A stretch of 64,000 bases of DNA, from the NCBI GenBank assembly GCA_035633215.1, contig DASQFI010000055.1:1-64000 (forward strand), written 5' to 3'. Origin of the DNA: DASQFI01 sp035633215. GTDB taxonomy: Bacteria; Acidobacteriota; Vicinamibacteria; Vicinamibacterales; SCN-69-37. Position numbers and translations under genes: made by a program. The notes beneath the pieces were generated by a model that was not told the DNA's origin, ran no database searches, and saw only the letters and a list, made by a program, of their open reading frames with translations. Of this stretch, positions 8,305 to 17,270 are shown in pieces; positions within the stretch are counted from its first letter, which is position 1, and every line of letters begins with the position of its first letter.

Positions 8305-9641
8305 TTCCGTCTCACCAGAAAGATCCCCGCCGCCACCACGAGCGCGACTCCGAACGCCCCCCACTCCGCCGCCGTGACGCTGCTGAGCATCCACGCAATC
8401 ACGAGACACGCCAGCGCGATCACGAGCCCCGGCATCGGCACGCGGAACGGCGTCCCGCCCGCCCGAACGTCCCGGCGCCGCAGCTGCCAGGTCGCGAGGC
8501 AGCACGTTCCGTACAGCACCAGGGTCGAGAGATTCGCGAGAATCGCGAGGCGCTCGAACGTGCTCGAGATCGCCAGCACGAGCACGATGGCGCACTGCAC
8601 GAGAATCGCCACGACCGGTGACCGATACACCGGATGCGTGCGCGCGAGCGCCGCGGGCAGAAAGCCGTCTCGGGCAAACGCAAACAATGTTCGCGGCGTC
8701 GCGAGCGTCATCGCACCGGCGTGGCCGAGCATCGAGATGACCGCGCCGACGAGGAGAAGCTGCCGGGCCCAGCCGCCGAGCGCCACGCCCGCGGCGTCGG
8801 CGAGTGGCGAGGCCTTGGCCGTCGCGAGCGCCGGACCGAGCACGCCCTGCGCGACGAATTGCAGCCCGGCATAGAGAATCGTCACGGTCGCCGTCGCGAG
8901 AAGAATCGCGCGTGGCACGGTGCGCGCCGGATCCTTGACCTCCCCGCCCGGCACGAGCGCCGCTTCGATGCCGGCAAACGCAAAAATCAGGAGAATGCTG
9001 CTCCGCGCAAGCGTCGCCAGGTCCGGCGGCGTGGTGACCTCGAGATTCGCTGGGTCGATCGCGAAGACGCCACCGACGATGAGCAGCACGAGCGGGAAGA
9101 TCTTGGCGACCGTGAGCAGCGTGTTCACCCGCGCGCCACGCTCGACTCCCAGAATATTCACGGTCGCGAACACGACGTAGATCACGCCGAGTACCGCAGC
9201 CGACGCGAGGGGCGAAGCGAGCGCCGGCACGAGCGCGCCGATCCCGGCGGCCAGCACCGTCGCAACCGCCGCCATCACGAACGTCAGCAGCATCCACAAC
9301 AGAAACCCGGCCAGGAATCCGACGAACGGCCCGAACGCCACTTCGACGTACGCGTACGGGCCACCGGTGAGCGAGACGCGGCTCCCCGCCTCTGCCATGC
9401 AGAGAACAATCAACCCCATCGCGAGCGCGCAGAGGAGATACGCGAGCGGCGCCGTCGCGCCGAGCGTCGCGGCCATGTCGGCAGGCAGACGGAAAATGCC
9501 GCCGCCAATCGTGATGTTGACGATGCTCGCGGCGAGCGCCACCGTCCCGATCGACCGGACGAGAGACGACTCGGCCGAGGCGGCGCGGCCAGGTGCAGGC
9601 ACGTGAGCCGACAGTGTAGGCTGGCGCTTCGGGCCCGGCAA
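8301..9641 (-). CDS. APC-superfamily amino acid permease
   Basis: The 446-residue integral membrane protein has about 12 hydrophobic segments. It carries the APC-family TM1 signature (ASIVNITIGGGIFRLP, residues 38-53) and the TM6 region FAFAGIEAALVPGGEVKDPARTVPRA. Such carriers import amino acids or related amines by proton symport or exchange; the substrate cannot be told from sequence alone. The stop overlaps the start of the following fragment by 4 nt. The coding direction is supported by hydrophobicity and by the family signature. Confidence 0.88.
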   Translation of the reverse strand: MPGPKRQPTLSAHVPAPGRAASAESSLVRSIGTVALAASIVNITIGGGIFRLPADMAATLGATAPLAYLLCALAMGLIVLCMAEAGSRVSLTGGPYAYVEVAFGPFVGFLAGFLLWMLLTFVMAAVATVLAAGIGALVPALASPLASAAVLGVIYVVFATVNILGVERGARVNTLLTVAKIFPLVLLIVGGVFAIDPANLEVTTPPDLATLARSSILLIFAFAGIEAALVPGGEVKDPARTVPRAILLATATVTILYAGLQFVAQGVLGPALATAKASPLADAAGVALGGWARQLLLVGAVISMLGHAGAMTLATPRTLFAFARDGFLPAALARTHPVYRSPVVAILVQCAIVLVLAISSTFERLAILANLSTLVLYGTCCLATWQLRRRDVRAGGTPFRVPMPGLVIALACLVIAWMLSSVTAAEWGAFGVALVVAAGIFLVRRK

Positions 9642-9732
9642 TGTCCCAATGGCTATCGTGCTCCTCGCCTGGCCCGCAGACGAGCCGACGCACGTGCCCC
9701 TTGGCTGTAGCAGATTGCCCTCGGGCTATCGT

Positions 9733-9915
9733 GTCGTGGTGACGGCCCTCCGGCTTCGCGCCGCGGAAAAACGTCGCGCCAGGGAGTTCGTCCTGGCAAA
9801 CGCGCGTGGGGGCCCCCAACCCCACGCGGCGTCGCCCCCTTCTGCGACGTTTTTCAGACTCTCGCCGACGCGGCGTTACGCAGTCGGGCCGCCACCACGA
9901 CACGACAGCCCAGGG
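9733..9915. repeat. Dispersed repeat family X, copy 1
   Basis: This ~180-bp sequence runs from GTCGTGGTGACGGCCCTCCG to the CCACCACGACAC end. It is nearly the reverse complement of 15094-15265. Shared blocks include GCGACGTTTTTCAGACTCTC and GTGGGGGCCCCCAACCCCACGCG-type palindromes. It is non-coding and lies between the permease gene and the TonB receptor gene. It is probably a non-autonomous (MITE-like) element. Confidence 0.7.
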
Positions 9916-10220
9916 CAATTCGCAGGCTCCAGGGTTTGTCAGTCGTTTCTATCTAGTGCGATCCCAGCGCGCATGAAGTCACCGTCTTTCGAGTGACTCC
10001 AGAAGAGTCCCGAATCCGGCTCTCCACTCCCGAACTTCGCGACGCCGCTCGCGAAGTAATCACTGGTTGCCCGCGCGGATCCCCGCGGTCGCATCGTGCC
10101 GGCACTGCGTCAACAACGGTTGGAGCTGGCACCTGGCCGACCTCGAGTTCTCGACCAGTGAACTGCGATGCACGCAGGCAATCATCGATTCATGACAAGC
10201 GGGCCCGGGTAAGTGCTCGC
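9916..10220. other. Intergenic stretch with repeat fragments
   Basis: No credible gene is seen. The stretch contains CATGACAAGCGGGCCCG near 10192, a module that recurs near 15052 next to the other family X copy. The whole 9733-10510 block therefore appears to be assembled from mobile repeat pieces. Confidence 0.4.
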
Positions 10221-10466
10221 GGGTGACGTGTGGCGAGGCGACCGACTTGGAGCGACACGATGGGCGTCAGGTTGAAACCGCGCCGCAGGAGCCGAGCCCG
10301 GATCGGTTTCTCGAGCCGGGCGACGGCTCTTGGCCGAATAGGAGGCGGCCCGATGGGCGAAGACCGCAGGGTGCGCGACGGGGAGGCAGCGGTTTTCGAG
10401 CCGCCTTCGCCAGGCTTCGGCGCCCAAGGCGTCGCTCCCAGAGGTCGCCTCGGCCCACGCCACCGA
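10221..10466. repeat. Dispersed repeat family Y, copy 1
   Basis: This ~245-bp sequence shares several blocks with 18256-18526: GCGACCGACTTGGAGCGAC, TGAAACCGCGCCG, GGCCGAATAGGAG-CGGCCCGA and GTCGCTCCC-GAGGTCGCC. The ends are imperfect inverted repeats (GGCGAGGCGACC against GGTCGCCTCGGCC). It has no plausible coding content and is MITE-like. Confidence 0.7.
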
Positions 10467-10883
10467 CGAGCACCTCTCAGGCAGGGCCCGGACAGTCTGA
10501 GATGGTGGATGAACCACGACAGCTCCGGGCAATTCGTTGGCGCCCAGCGACAATCAGCAGAAGTCGCGGCACGCCTCGCCTTTAGTCACCGTGACCTGCG
10601 GGTTTTTCCCCAGTGCATCGGGGAATTTGGATCACCGCAGTCCAAGCCGATGAAGCCAGCGAGCCAATGTGCATATACCCATCGTCAGTATCAGGCGAAT
10701 GGCCGCGAAACCGCCCGAATCCGGCCAAAATGACCAGTTGATCGCACGAGGCCGGCCGCATAAATTGCAGACCGACAGCACGACTCTTGCTTATCACTCC
10801 GTCACCGCCGTTCACGGCCCGAGGACGGCACCTCGACACACGCGGACCCCATCCGCGAGGGCCAAGTCCCAGGAGGCATGTTA
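10467..10883. other. Upstream region of the TonB receptor gene
   Basis: No gene is recognised. A repeat module (GGCCCGGACAGTCTGAGA-like, near 10485) recurs inverted near 14909 and direct near 15285. The region closer to the receptor start should hold its promoter, and a Shine-Dalgarno AGGAGG lies at 10871-10876. I see no clear -35/-10 pair. Confidence 0.4.
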
Positions 10884-13800
10884 ATGACCACTCGATTGCT
10901 TAAGGTCGGGCTGATAGCGCTGGTTTTTGCGCTCATCAGCGGGCCCGCCTTCGCACAGGGCGGCAACACGTCGTCGATCGTCGGCGTCGTGACCGACTCG
11001 GGCGGCGGCGTCATCCCAGGCGCCACCGTCACCGCGACGAACGACGCGACGGCAGGCGTGTCCACCGCCGTGACCAACGCGAGCGGCGCCTTTACGATCC
11101 CGGCGTTGAACCCCGGCAGGTACACGGTGACCGTCGCGCTCCAGGGCTTCAAGAGCGCCGTGCTCAAAGACGTCGACGTCATGGCGAGCACGCCGGCCAA
11201 CGTCAAGGCGGTGCTCGAAGTCGGTGGTCTCTCCGAGACCGTCGTCGTCGAAGGGGCGAGCGCGGTGATCCAGACGCAGTCGTCTGCCGCGGCGTCGAAC
11301 GTGACGACCAACCAGATTGCCAACCTGCCGGTCGGATCGCGCAGCACGCTCGAGTTCGTGACCTTCCTGCCGGGCGTCCAGACGCCGGGTGGAAGCCGCG
11401 ACTCGATTGTGAACGGTCTGCCGCAGAGCTCGATCGCGATTACGCTCGACGGCGTCAGCATTCAGGACAACTACCTGAAGACGACCGACGGCTTCTTCGC
11501 GCGCCTGAGCCCCCGGCTCGACGCCGTCGAGGAAGTGACGCTGGTGTCGGCCGGCAACGGCGCGAACGCGTCGTCACAGGGCGCGACGCAGATTCAGTTC
11601 ACGACGCGCTCGGGCAGCAACATGTTCTCGGGCAGCGCCTACCACTACTACCAGAGCGACACGCTCAACGCGAACAGCTACTTCAACATCCGCCGAGGGC
11701 TGCCGAAGAACGAATCGGTGCAGTACCAGCCGGGCGTGCGCGTGGGCGGCCCGATCGTGCTGCCAGGCATCTACGACGGCCGTGGCAAGGCCTTCTTCTT
11801 CGTGAACTACGAGGAGAGCCGCTCGCCGCGCACGATTAACACGAACGCCGATTTCCTGACGCCCGAGGCGCAGAGCGGGATTTACCGTTACACGGGCACG
11901 GACGGCGTGCAAAGGGCTGTCAATGTGTACGCCCTGGCGGCCGCCAACGGGCAGACGTCGACGCCCGATCCGCTTGTCGGCAAGCTCCTGAACGACATCG
12001 CCGCCTCGGCGCAAGGCAAGCTGGTCGAGCCGATCGCCGGCAACCCGAACGCGCAGCGTCTCCGGTTCCAGCAGGACGCCAAGGGCGTCACGCGGTATCC
12101 GACGACGCGCGTGGACTACAACCTGTCGAGCCAGCACAGGCTGACCGGTTCATGGACGTTTAACGACCTGGTCTCGACGCCGGACACGACCAATAACCGC
12201 CAGCCGCGATTCCCGGGGTTCCCGGTAACGGGCGCGCAGGTCTCGGATCGCTACGTCTTCACGACGGCCCTCCGCTCCTCAATCTCGACCAACATCGTCA
12301 ACGAGCTGAGGTTCGGCATGAGCGGCGGCGCGACGCTGTTCTCTCCGGGGCTCAATGCGGGCATGTGGAACGGCGCGTTGGCCAACCAGGGTGGGTACGA
12401 CCTCGGGATCAGCGCGGCCGGGTTCGCCCAGACCGGCGGCGACAACACGGGCATCACCAACGCGGGGTCGGGCGGTGGCTACTCCGCCCGTGAGGCGTCG
12501 ACCAAGTTCATCGAGAGCACGCTGAACTGGCTCAAGGGCTCGCACAGCCTCGGCATGGGGTTCAACTACACCAGTGCGGACGTGTGGCTGCTCAGCGAGA
12601 CGCGCGTGCCGTCGATCAGCTTCAGTCTGCCGACCGGCGACCCGGCGCTGGCGATGTTCAGCGCGGGCAACTTCGCGAGCAGCAACTCCAATCAGCGGAA
12701 CGCGGCGCGCGACCTGTACGCCGTGCTGACCGGCCACGTCAGCCAGATTGGCGGCACCGCGCGGCTCGACCAGAACACCGGCCAGTACGTCTACAACGGC
12801 GGCAGCCGGCAGGAAGGCCGTCTCCCCGAGGTCGACCTGTTCATTCAGGACAGCTGGAAGGCGCGGCCGAACCTGTCGCTCAACTTCGGCGTGCGCTACG
12901 TGATCCAGATGCCCTTCTACGCGAAGTTCGGCACGTATTCGACGGCGACGCCGGACGATGTCTTCGGCGTTTCCGGGTACGTTCCGGGCTGCGATCTGAG
13001 CAACGCGACGGTCGACACCTGCAACCTGTTCAAGCCGGGCGTCATGCCGGGCACGGTCACGACGTACCAGAACTTCGCGAAGGGCGTCGGCGCCTACAAC
13101 ACGGACTGGAACAACTTCGCGCCGAGCTTCGGGGTGAACTGGACGCCGAACGTGGACGGCGGCTTCCTGCGCAAGATGCTGGGCGAGCCGGGCGACACGT
13201 CGCTCTCGTTCGGCTGGGCTCGCGCGTTCGAGCGCCACGGCATGTCGGACTTCACGGGCGTCTTCGGCGGCAACCCGGGGCTCACGGTCAACGCGAACCG
13301 GAACGTGAGCAACGGCAACCTCGGCGCGCTTCCCTTGCTGTTGCGCGACGGCAACCTCGGTGCGCCGGCCACGTGCACGGGCGCCGTGACCGCGGCCTGC
13401 ATTCCGGAAGCGCCGAGCTATCCGATCGCCGCGACGACGAGCGGCAGCGTGAACATCTTCGATCCGAACCTCCAGGTGCCCTACTCGGATTCCTGGACGG
13501 TCGGCTACCAGCGCGCGGTCGGCCGCAAGGCGGCGTTCGAGATTCGGTACATCGGCACGCGCAACCGCGAGCAGTGGAGGAGCTACAACTTCAACGAGGT
13601 GAACATCCTCGACAACGGCTTCCTCGACGAGTTCCGGAAGGCGCAGAGCAACCTCTACGCGAACATCGCGGCTGGACGTGGGACGAACTTTGCGTACTAT
13701 GGACCGGGCACGGGAACATCGCCCCTCCCGATCTACCTTGCGCACTTCAGCGGGACGTCGGTGGCGCTCGGCGGCGAGTGCGCCAGCATCGCCGCCTGCA

Positions 13801-14813
13801 CGACGATGTACTCGAGCAGCAACTTCGGCAGCGACGACTTCGTCAACGCGCTGTCGCGCTTCAACCCGAACCCGTTCACGCCGGCCGGCACGAACTCGAA
13901 CACCGGACTCAGAGGCAGCGCGGGACGCCGGACCAGTGCGCTGAACGCCGGGCTTCCGGCCAACTTCTGGATTGCGAATCCGGACGTGAACAACGCCAAC
14001 GTGACGGGCAACGGCGGGTTCACGGACTTCGACGGCATGCAGATGCAGTTCCGCCGCCGCATGTCGGGCGGCCTGCAGTTCGACGTGAACTATGCCTACG
14101 GCAAGGCGTATGAAGCGACGCGCTACTCGTTCCGGGTGCCGTTCCTGTCGACCCGCAACACGGGCAGCGAAGGCGACGTGACCCACGCGATCAAAAGCAC
14201 GTTCGTCTACGAGCTGCCGTTCGGCCAGGGCAGGCGTTTTGGCACGGGCGCCGGCCTGCTCATGGACCGCCTCATCGGCGGCTGGCAGGTCTCCGGCACG
14301 ATGCGCTTCCAGACGGGCGAGCTCATCAACCTCGGCAACATCAACGTCGTCGGCATGAGCACGAAAGACGTGCAGAACCTGTTCAGCGTGCGCTACACGG
14401 GTTCGGGCAACACGCCGATCTACATGTGGCCGCAGGACATCATCGACAACACGATCAAGGCGTTCAGCCGCGACGTGAACGGCTTCACGAAGGGCGAGCC
14501 GACGGGACGGTACTTTGCGCCGGCCGGCCTCGACGGGTGTATCGAGACGATCGCCAACGGTTACGGTGACTGCGGCCTCCGGTCGTTCGTCATCACGTCG
14601 CCGTGGCAGCGCAACCTCGACATCAGCCTCGTGAAGGATGTCCGTTTCACTGGACGGAAGACGTTCCAGTTGAGGCTCGACTTCCTGAACGCGTTCAACC
14701 TCGTGGATCTCGACCCGGAGAGCGGCGTCGGCGCCACGACGCTGGCCGACTGGGAAATCACGGGCTCCAACGGACCGCGCGTCATCCAGCTCGTGACGCG
14801 GTTCAGCTGGTAA
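10884..14813 (+). CDS. TonB-dependent receptor with carboxypeptidase regulatory-like domain (Oar-like)
   Basis: The protein is about 1309 residues. It has a signal peptide (cleavage after AFAQ), then a CarboxypepD_reg-like beta-sandwich (SSIVGVVTDSGGGVIPGATV to GRYTVTVALQGFK), a plug domain with the LPVGSRSTLEF region, and a very long outer-membrane beta-barrel ending in the aromatic VTRFSW. Oar-like receptors of Acidobacteriota probably take up large ligands such as oligosaccharides or peptides using TonB energy; the ligand is unknown. The ATG at 10884 is preferred over 10878 because AGGAGG lies 7 nt upstream of it. A strong terminator follows. Confidence 0.9.
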   Translation: MTTRLLKVGLIALVFALISGPAFAQGGNTSSIVGVVTDSGGGVIPGATVTATNDATAGVSTAVTNASGAFTIPALNPGRYTVTVALQGFKSAVLKDVDVMASTPANVKAVLEVGGLSETVVVEGASAVIQTQSSAAASNVTTNQIANLPVGSRSTLEFVTFLPGVQTPGGSRDSIVNGLPQSSIAITLDGVSIQDNYLKTTDGFFARLSPRLDAVEEVTLVSAGNGANASSQGATQIQFTTRSGSNMFSGSAYHYYQSDTLNANSYFNIRRGLPKNESVQYQPGVRVGGPIVLPGIYDGRGKAFFFVNYEESRSPRTINTNADFLTPEAQSGIYRYTGTDGVQRAVNVYALAAANGQTSTPDPLVGKLLNDIAASAQGKLVEPIAGNPNAQRLRFQQDAKGVTRYPTTRVDYNLSSQHRLTGSWTFNDLVSTPDTTNNRQPRFPGFPVTGAQVSDRYVFTTALRSSISTNIVNELRFGMSGGATLFSPGLNAGMWNGALANQGGYDLGISAAGFAQTGGDNTGITNAGSGGGYSAREASTKFIESTLNWLKGSHSLGMGFNYTSADVWLLSETRVPSISFSLPTGDPALAMFSAGNFASSNSNQRNAARDLYAVLTGHVSQIGGTARLDQNTGQYVYNGGSRQEGRLPEVDLFIQDSWKARPNLSLNFGVRYVIQMPFYAKFGTYSTATPDDVFGVSGYVPGCDLSNATVDTCNLFKPGVMPGTVTTYQNFAKGVGAYNTDWNNFAPSFGVNWTPNVDGGFLRKMLGEPGDTSLSFGWARAFERHGMSDFTGVFGGNPGLTVNANRNVSNGNLGALPLLLRDGNLGAPATCTGAVTAACIPEAPSYPIAATTSGSVNIFDPNLQVPYSDSWTVGYQRAVGRKAAFEIRYIGTRNREQWRSYNFNEVNILDNGFLDEFRKAQSNLYANIAAGRGTNFAYYGPGTGTSPLPIYLAHFSGTSVALGGECASIAACTTMYSSSNFGSDDFVNALSRFNPNPFTPAGTNSNTGLRGSAGRRTSALNAGLPANFWIANPDVNNANVTGNGGFTDFDGMQMQFRRRMSGGLQFDVNYAYGKAYEATRYSFRVPFLSTRNTGSEGDVTHAIKSTFVYELPFGQGRRFGTGAGLLMDRLIGGWQVSGTMRFQTGELINLGNINVVGMSTKDVQNLFSVRYTGSGNTPIYMWPQDIIDNTIKAFSRDVNGFTKGEPTGRYFAPAGLDGCIETIANGYGDCGLRSFVITSPWQRNLDISLVKDVRFTGRKTFQLRLDFLNAFNLVDLDPESGVGATTLADWEITGSNGPRVIQLVTRFSW

Positions 14814-14833
14814 GACACGCTCATTGACACACG

Positions 14834-14869
14834 CAGGGCGGGGCGTCATGCCCCGCCCTGGTTTTTTTT
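14834..14869 (+). terminator. Rho-independent terminator of the TonB receptor gene
   Basis: A perfect 11-bp GC-rich stem, CAGGGCGGGGC / GCCCCGCCCTG with a 5-nt loop, is followed by G and eight T residues. It starts 21 bp after the receptor stop codon. Confidence 0.95.
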
Positions 14870-14908
14870 GCCGCCCCGCCTTGATCGCGGCCGTCTGCTT
14901 TCAACGAG

Positions 14909-15310
14909 AATCTCAGACTGTCCGGGCCGAGAGGTGCCCGTGCCCGCTTGTCCATGAAGGTCTGTCTACGATCTTGGTGCGAAGCGGGCGGTCCCTTTGT
15001 CGCTCGAGTCTCTGAAGCTCGCCAGCAGGCGTACGCGCCGCGGGGACCGATCATGACAAGCGCGGGCCCGTGGGCCAACTGCCCTTGGGAGGCGTGTCGT
15101 CCTGCGGCCGACTGCGGAGTGACGTGACGGCGAGAGTCTGAAAAACGTCGCAGAACGGGGTGACACCGCGTGGGGTTGGGGGCCCCCACGCGCGTTTGCC
15201 GAGACGAACTCCGTGGCGCGACGTTTTTCCGCGTCACGAAGCCGGAGGCCGCAGAACGACACGCCTCCCAAGGGCACCTCTCGGCCCGGGCCCGGACATC
15301 TGAGATCTTC
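14909..15310. repeat. Dispersed repeat family X, copy 2, nested in a long inverted repeat
   Basis: The inner part (15081-15276) has perfect 20-bp terminal inverted repeats, GCCCTTGGGAGGCGTGTCGT and its complement. Between them is the family X sequence in the opposite orientation to 9733-9915. The outer flanks (14909-14940 and about 15277-15310) are themselves inverted copies of a TCTCAGACTGTCCGGGCC module. There is no coding content. It is MITE-like, and the whole can fold into one long hairpin. Confidence 0.75.
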
Positions 15311-15464
15311 ATCCGGGGCAGCCCGGCTCAACCGCTGGGCGTTCGTGCCAAAGCTCCTGCGCCGCTGCTTTTGATAGAGTGGATCTTGGGCCCCCTCCCA
15401 ACACGCAAGACCGGTGTGTCCGCGACCTGCGGCGCCAGCGGTCCGCGCACGAAAGGAACCTGAT

Positions 15465-15944
15465 ATGCGTGTCAAAGAGCTCATGACACAACCCGTGTAC
15501 AGCTGCAGCGTTCAGGACCACGCGAATGAAGCGGCGCAAATCATGTGGGAACACGACTGCGGCGTCGTCCCCGTCATCGACGGCGGCGGACGTGTCGTTG
15601 GCGTGCTGACGGACCGCGACCTGTGCATGGCCGCGCACTTTCAGAATCGGACGCTGACAGACATCCCCGTCGCCGACGTCATGGCGCAGCAGGTCTGCAC
15701 GTGCGGCGCCGATGACGACGTCGTGGACGCGGAACGGCTGATGGCGGAAAAACAGATTCATCGGCTGCCGGTGGTGAGCGCGAGTGGCTCGCTCATCGGC
15801 ATCCTGTCGCTCGCGGATGTGGCGCGGCAGACGCGGAACACGACCAGCCGGCAGCGCGACGAGGCCGTCACGCAGCTGGCGAACACGGTGACCGCGATCT
15901 CCGAGCCGCATCGGCCGACGGCAGCTGGATCGCGGGCGAACTGA
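15465..15944 (+). CDS. Tandem CBS-domain protein
   Basis: The 159-residue soluble protein has two CBS domains. The first covers residues 1-60 (MTQPVYSCSVQDHANEAAQIM, GVVPVIDGGGRVVGVLTDRDL) and the second 70-125 (VADVMAQQVCTCGADDDVVDAERLMAEKQIHRLPVVSASGSLIGILSLADVA-type pattern). Such Bateman modules bind adenosyl nucleotides and usually regulate partner enzymes or transporters. Here the module is free-standing, as in stress-related CBS proteins. The ATG at 15465 is chosen because GAAAGGAA precedes it. It converges with the osmC-like gene across a shared terminator. Confidence 0.9.
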   Translation: MRVKELMTQPVYSCSVQDHANEAAQIMWEHDCGVVPVIDGGGRVVGVLTDRDLCMAAHFQNRTLTDIPVADVMAQQVCTCGADDDVVDAERLMAEKQIHRLPVVSASGSLIGILSLADVARQTRNTTSRQRDEAVTQLANTVTAISEPHRPTAAGSRAN

Positions 15945-15955
15945 AAACGCTCGGC

Positions 15956-15990
15956 AAAAGCACTCGTCGGTACGACCGACGAGTGCTTTT
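15956..15990. terminator. Bidirectional terminator between CBS and OsmC genes
   Basis: A perfect 16-bp inverted repeat, AAAAGCACTCGTCGGT, is separated by ACG from its complement ending in TTTT. The A-run on one side and T-run on the other fit termination in both directions between convergent genes. Confidence 0.9.
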
Positions 15991-16002
15991 CGCGAGCGTC
16001 TT

Positions 16003-16443
16003 CTACGACGCGCTTGCGTGCACTTCTATCGCCATCGAGCCTCGAAGCGCATTCGAGACCGGGCAGCGTCCTTCGGCTTCGCGGGCGGTTTTCTCGAACG
16101 TCGCGGCGTCCATTCCAGTGAGGCCGTCGGCGACGACTTCGAGGTTCGACGTCGTGATCTTGATGCCGGCGTCGCTCTTGTCGGCGGTCACTGTACACGT
16201 CACGCGTGTGCCGCGGCTCGAAGCGCCGGCTTTCGCGAGCGCGCCCGCGACGACCATCGCGTAGCACGTGGCGTGCGCGGCCGCGATCAGCTCTTCCGGG
16301 CTCGTCCCGCCCTGCGCGTCGCCGATGCGGCGTGGAAACGACACCGGCAGCGTGAACGCGCCGGTCCCGCCCTTCAATTCGCCTCCGCCCTCGAGCAGCG
16401 TGCCTGTCCAGTCAACGGTCGCGTGTCGTGAGAATGTCGGCAT
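16003..16443 (-). CDS. OsmC-family peroxiredoxin
   Basis: The 146-residue protein matches OsmC/Ohr in size and pattern: GGTSPEELIAAAHATCYAM carries the first active cysteine and EGRCPVSNALRG the second. OsmC reduces organic hydroperoxides in the cytoplasm through this cysteine pair. The start is supported by an AGGAGAAAAAC leader before ATG. The gene stands alone and is likely induced by stress, but no operator is recognised. Confidence 0.92.
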   Translation of the reverse strand: MPTFSRHATVDWTGTLLEGGGELKGGTGAFTLPVSFPRRIGDAQGGTSPEELIAAAHATCYAMVVAGALAKAGASSRGTRVTCTVTADKSDAGIKITTSNLEVVADGLTGMDAATFEKTAREAEGRCPVSNALRGSMAIEVHASAS

Positions 16444-16472
16444 GTTTTTCTCCTGAAGTGCACATCAAGAAA

Positions 16473-16593
16473 GGCTCAAAGGCGCAAAGGCTCGGAGGCT
16501 CTGTCGCGGGCGGTATTGTTGCTTTCGGCCTCCTTTGGGCCATTCATTGCTTTGTGGCTTTGAGGCTTTGAGGCTCTGAGCCTTTGAGCCTCG
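16473..16593. repeat. Simple imperfect repeats of GGCTCAAAG / CTTTGAGGCT
   Basis: Short direct and inverted copies of AGGCTCAAAGG, GGCTTTGAGGCT and GAGCCTTTGAGCC fill the interval between the OsmC and DUF4203 genes. They can form a stem across about 100 bp. No gene is seen. Similar short-word repeats occur inside the dnaX linker and near 21190. Confidence 0.5.
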
Positions 16594-17223
16594 TCAAGCA
16601 GCCGCAGGCCGCGTCTTCCTCTTCCCACCCTTCGTCGTCGTCGAGAGTTGCACGACGACGCCGGCGAGCGCGAGGGCGAACCAGATCGCCAGAATCCACC
16701 ATCGTCCCGGCATCGGATCGAGCGGATAGAGAATCCAGACATCGTTGATCGGCGCGCCGGGCAGGCTTGCTCGGCCGGTGAGGCTCATGACGCCGACGAT
16801 GAGCGTCCAGGCGCCGGCGATCGCGGTGCCAAAGATGACGACGTAGCGAACGACGGAGAGCGCGGCCAGGGCGCCGAGGACGCAAACGAGCACCAGGACG
16901 AGCGTCGGCGGATCGCCGCCGCCGCCGATGCGCCAGAGCGCGTTCAAGGCGAGTGCCGCCAGACCGGCGCCGATGAGGCCGACGCCGATGAAATAGGCGG
17001 CGATCATCAACACCGCGCCGACCACGCCGCCCACCACGGCCGCGAGCACGAGGTACCACATGTTCGCCGTCCCCATCGTGGACGTCGTCAGCATCGCGCC
17101 AAGGAAAAACCCGTAGAGGCCGAGGACGAAGCGGAACAACCGGTAGCCGGCGAAACAGGAAATGAGTCCGCCCACGGTGAGCACCAGCGCCGCTGGCGCT
17201 GCGAAGCGGACGGGCAGCATCAA
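16594..17223 (-). CDS. DUF4203-like multispanning membrane protein
   Basis: The 209-residue protein has about six to seven hydrophobic helices. The pattern (GYRLFRFVLGLYGFFLGA and a glycine-rich GAVLMIAAYFIGVGLIGAGLAAL stretch) fits DUF4203/TMEM198-type proteins. The C-terminus is short and basic (GGKRKTRPAAA). Its function is unknown. It is transcribed divergently from the flippase-like gene at 17271. Confidence 0.75.
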   Translation of the reverse strand: MMLPVRFAAPAALVLTVGGLISCFAGYRLFRFVLGLYGFFLGAMLTTSTMGTANMWYLVLAAVVGGVVGAVLMIAAYFIGVGLIGAGLAALALNALWRIGGGGDPPTLVLVLVCVLGALAALSVVRYVVIFGTAIAGAWTLIVGVMSLTGRASLPGAPINDVWILYPLDPMPGRWWILAIWFALALAGVVVQLSTTTKGGKRKTRPAAA

Positions 17224-17270
17224 AAAAGCATATCAGGTACGACGTGCCTGACGGACGCGGCGGACCCGGT

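Noticed and set aside
7207..9918. Single 903-residue minus-strand protein
   Set aside because: Most of it is an Arg-rich shadow of the permease; only the part from 8304 downward looks like protein, and a lipoprotein signal starts at 8076.
12279..14849. 856-residue minus-strand reading frame
   Set aside because: It is a GC-bias shadow of the TonB receptor gene: Arg/Val-rich, with no domain pattern.
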